Below are positions 62,001-64,000 of a DNA stretch of 64,000 bases, piece by piece. The position numbers and the translations under genes are program-made. The notes beneath the pieces were generated by a model that did no database searches, had not been told where the DNA came from, and saw only the letters and a list, made by a program, of their open reading frames with translations. Source of the stretch: Datnioides undecimradiatus. Taxonomy: Eukaryota > Chordata > Actinopteri > Lobotiformes > Datnioididae. The stretch is taken from the NCBI GenBank assembly GCA_008933995.1, contig WARS01000645.1, positions 2,170,001-2,234,000 on the forward strand. The letters run 5' to 3'. Position 1 is the stretch's first letter. The number at the start of each line of letters is the position of its first letter.

Positions 62001-63478
62001 ATTGCCATCACCTCCTGTTTGTCTGCTCTCCTGTCACTATTTTCCCTGATGAAGGTGCTCTTTGCTCTGCATGTCTTTTCTCCCACCCGGGTTGCATGCA
62101 GAAAGGTCAGCATCCTCCCCAGGGACACTGAAAAGGACTACCGTTTTCATTTCAGATTATATAAGATGCTATTTTAGTACCTGGATGTTGTGGCCTGAAA
62201 AGTGAACATTTATTATTTGGACCTATCAATACACACTGACATGGACCCATGTGTAATATGGGAGTCTATTGACGTTGACAGCCACTTATATCAACAGCAA
62301 TCAGCCATTGATGTTCTTATTTAAAGAAAACTAGGAAAACATCATTTAAAATCAATAAAATTTAAAGCAAATCAAGTTGTGTTAATTTTATCCATTTATT
62401 ATCAGCTTTCTGGCCATGTAAAGAGTATTTATTTTATTCTTAAATAAATATTAGTAAACATTACTATAAATGCACCACTTATTAAAAGAACTGCTCTCCC
62501 TAGGCAGATGTTTGTAGTAACCTTAAAAACACGTGTTTTTTTTGTGTGTATGCGTGTGTGTACACATACATGTTACGTTTTTATTTCTGATCTATCTACA
62601 AGAATTTGTAATCATACTGTATAGACAAAAAATGAAAATACACCACCCGATGTAAATGTCCACCAGAGGGCATCCCTTCACGTGCACTGCCGTCATACAC
62701 ATGAGAGCAGAGATTGGGACTTTGGATGTAAACAATTTTAAAACATATTCACAAATATATTTCACATTTCATTTTTCAAAAAGTTTAACATTAAATGCAG
62801 CTGTAAATATGAATAAATGTGTTCATCCACCAGGACTTTGACATGAACGGCGAGCTTAAGATGGGGGTAGTCGGCCTCTTGGAAGAGGTGCTACGCGATC
62901 CAGACCTGCTGCCCCAGGAGAGGAAAGCAACAACAAACATACTAAGGTGCGCAGGGCCCTGAGTTAATGGCAAGATTCATCCATTTAATAAAGAATTGTA
63001 ACATCATTAATGTGTCGATCATTTATTATCATTTTACTTTTTTCATTTTACTTTACTTTTTACTTTTATTTTACTTTACTACTTTATTTCTGTTGCCATA
63101 TTAATTTAATAACATGAAACCACTGATTATAAAAAAACCCCATTATATTCAAGCAGAGGCCTTAGATGGGCTTATTAATTAGGTGCCTATTGTATTTGTC
63201 AACTGCATCAAGACTGTTTATATAAACTAAATACTGCAGCCTTATTATATATGTTTTATATAATTAAGTTGCATTAGAATATTGAAAAAGTATAGATTAA
63301 ATATATCTACATATTAAACAAAACCATTTAAAATAAAAAAGACTGGTAATGTGAATACCACCTCTATTATAGTAGCACTTTTTAGTACATGTTGTAACTG
63401 TCTGTCTTGTTCCTCAGTGCCCTTTCTCAAGAAGAACAAGATGATGCTCAACTGAAGATAGAGGACATATTACAGATG
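41047..63478 (+). CDS. rasgrf2: Ras-specific guanine nucleotide-releasing factor 2 (3' part outside window)
   Basis: Exons: 41047-41325, 54420-54526, 55563-55710, 56034-56123, 56210-56463, 56586-56665, 57235-57428, 57595-57704, 57780-57898, 57984-58147, 58308-58374, 58476-58612, 58705-58787, 59152-59400, 59816-60324, 61263-61388, 61528-61617, 61736-61842, 62834-62946, 63418-63478; 1029 codons of about 1240. All phases close. Domains: PH1 (about 22-130), coiled coil (about 140-185), IQ motif binding calmodulin ([15 protein letters not shown] from 209), DH (about 238-430) acting on Rac, PH2 (about 465-585), Ras exchanger motif (about 625-745), then a Ser/Pro-rich linker from the 509-bp exon (694-863). 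The CDC25 Ras-GEF domain lies past the edge. It links Ca2+/calmodulin and glutamate signalling to Ras and Rac in neurons. [12 protein letters not shown] at the exon 13/14 join fits RASGRF2; RASGRF1 has an insert there. Intron 1 is 13.1 kb. Confidence 0.95.
42423..42570 (+). repeat. Teleost 'gggctgcaac' repeat family, copy 5
   Basis: Begins 'tagggttgcagctgttagtt' and contains 'agcccaaggtgatgtcttgg' and 'catgtcttgttttgtctgac'. This is the best preserved copy in the window. Confidence 0.7.
45811..45856 (+). repeat. (CCTG)n microsatellite
   Basis: About eleven CTGC/CCTG units with one CTAC interruption at about 45839. Confidence 0.9.
49553..49618 (+). repeat. Retroposon 3' tail in rasgrf2 intron 1
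   Basis: Reads 'aagtgccctgagataatttc', 'tgttacaatttagcaagata' and then 'taaattgaattaaactgaac'. I recognise this as the recurrent fish LINE/SINE tail (ccttgagataa...tataaataaaattgaattgaa). The body is lost. Confidence 0.65.
50856..50890. repeat. Perfect 15-bp hairpin
   Basis: TCTTTTGTTATGGAA (50856-50870) pairs exactly with TTCCATAACAAAAGA (50876-50890) across a 5-nt loop. The stem is too short for a typical miRNA precursor. Confidence 0.85.
51355..51812 (+). repeat. Dispersed repeat, copy A ('gtttggagaagcagcagg')
   Basis: Core words 'cagtttggagaagcagcagg' and 'actactgtggacggggtcac' are shared, with divergence, by 63543-63720 near the right edge. The stretch continues with 'gcgagtctgaacta' and 'catttaaaggatata', which I recall as part of the same common teleost element. 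No open reading frame of note. Confidence 0.6.
54981..55004 (+). repeat. Retroposon tail-like fragment
   Basis: Reads 'tcaatataacctttatttat' and 'atag', a short motif typical of old fish retroposon ends. Weak because of its length. Confidence 0.3.
55201..55229 (+). repeat. (TG)n tract
   Basis: TG repeats with one CG interruption in rasgrf2 intron 2. Confidence 0.85.
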
Positions 63479-63542
63479 GTCAGTTTTTCCAGCTGTTATT
63501 AACACAACGTCCATGACAGAAGACATTTTGAAGGGATAGATC

Positions 63543-63720
63543 AGGTTTTTTTGAAGTGCCTTTACATGAGGTCCATATCCACAGTCTGTGTATTAACTAC
63601 AGTAGATGGCATTGGACACGTCCTCAGTTTGGAGAAGCAGCAGGAGTGTTGGTGTAGGAAGTTTAGCTGTGGACAGCAGAACACCACAAAGCACTTAACC
63701 TTGCCCATACCTGTGGTTGC
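63543..63720 (+). repeat. Dispersed repeat, copy B ('gtttggagaagcagcagg')
   Basis: Contains 'catgaggtccatatccacag', 'tacagtagatggcattggac' and 'cagtttggagaagcagcagg', matching copy A at 51355. Located in the rasgrf2 intron that runs off the window's right edge. From 63721 to 64000 I see only AT-rich intronic sequence. Confidence 0.65.
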
Positions 63721-64000
63721 AGTAAGTCCATCTATACAAATCTACCACACACAACATGAGTGCCACTGGTGTGACTTCATTATTTAAATTAGTTAATCCA
63801 GATTCAGAAAAATGTCACACAATAACACAAAGGAACTTACCAATAGAGGCAACCAGCAACTCCCATGTTCTTCCGTTTTGGTCATAGAGTGTGTTGATTT
63901 TAGAGAGCGTAATTGGATATGTGTGTCTTCAGTTTGCTGTCATAAAGCGCTGACTGGTAAAACCATGAAATATTCTGAATATGTCAGTCACTTCATCTAT

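Noticed and set aside
41047..63478. Assignment as rasgrf1 instead of rasgrf2
   Set aside because: The exon 13/14 join ([12 protein letters not shown]) lacks the RASGRF1-specific insert, linker islands match RASGRF2, and the neighbours fit the 5q14 paralogon rather than 15q25.
1..64000. tRNA, rRNA, CRISPR array, operons or prokaryotic-type systems
   Set aside because: No regularly spaced repeats, ribosomal RNA motifs or convincing tRNA cloverleaf were noticed by eye, and gene structure is that of a vertebrate. A tRNA/ncRNA scan was not possible.
1..64000. Endogenous retrovirus or an intact transposase/reverse transcriptase gene
   Set aside because: No frame shows reverse transcriptase, integrase or DDE-transposase motifs; only short repeat remnants are visible.

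Overview
The window is eukaryotic nuclear DNA, almost certainly from a ray-finned (teleost) fish. Coding exons are split by GT-AG introns, and the encoded proteins match vertebrate families along their length. Introns and spacers carry diverged copies of interspersed repeats that I recognise as typical of teleost genomes, plus (CA)n, (GATA)n and (TA)n microsatellites. The species cannot be named from the sequence. There is no sign of bacterial, viral or organellar DNA.

Layout. (1) 1-2636: repeat-bearing spacer. (2) 2637-4298, minus: a HIC-family BTB/zinc-finger repressor gene (hic1-like), two coding exons, with a probable untranslated first exon near 6043. (3) 7381-17132, plus: marveld2 (tricellulin), seven coding exons behind a CRE/E-box promoter. 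(4) 17880-25530, plus: ocln (occludin), eight coding exons behind an untranslated exon. (5) 26421-28064, minus: ankrd34b, one coding exon, probably with an untranslated exon near 32.5 kb. (6) 28113-40440: gene-free spacer. (7) 40440-63478 and beyond the right edge, plus: rasgrf2, of which 20 coding exons (1029 codons) lie in the window. Its catalytic CDC25 domain lies outside.

I rebuilt exon joins by hand from splice sites, reading phase and similarity to remembered vertebrate proteins. All listed joins keep frame. marveld2 and ocln are adjacent tandem paralogues whose products act together in epithelial tight junctions: occludin at bicellular contacts and tricellulin at tricellular ones. Both end in the same occludin/ELL coiled-coil domain. 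The ankrd34b-rasgrf2 neighbourhood matches the human 5q13-q14 paralogon (MARVELD2-OCLN and ANKRD34B-RASGRF2), while the HIC-like gene is an addition that I do not recall at the human locus. ocln and ankrd34b are convergent; hic1-like/marveld2 and ankrd34b/rasgrf2 are divergent.

I did not find a previously undescribed multi-gene system. The most useful second-look items are a HIC paralogue with a degenerate CtBP motif and a split BTB exon, a 135-bp duplication flanking the last marveld2 exon, candidate untranslated or poison exons, a fold-back repeat inside marveld2, and at least five copies of one teleost repeat family.
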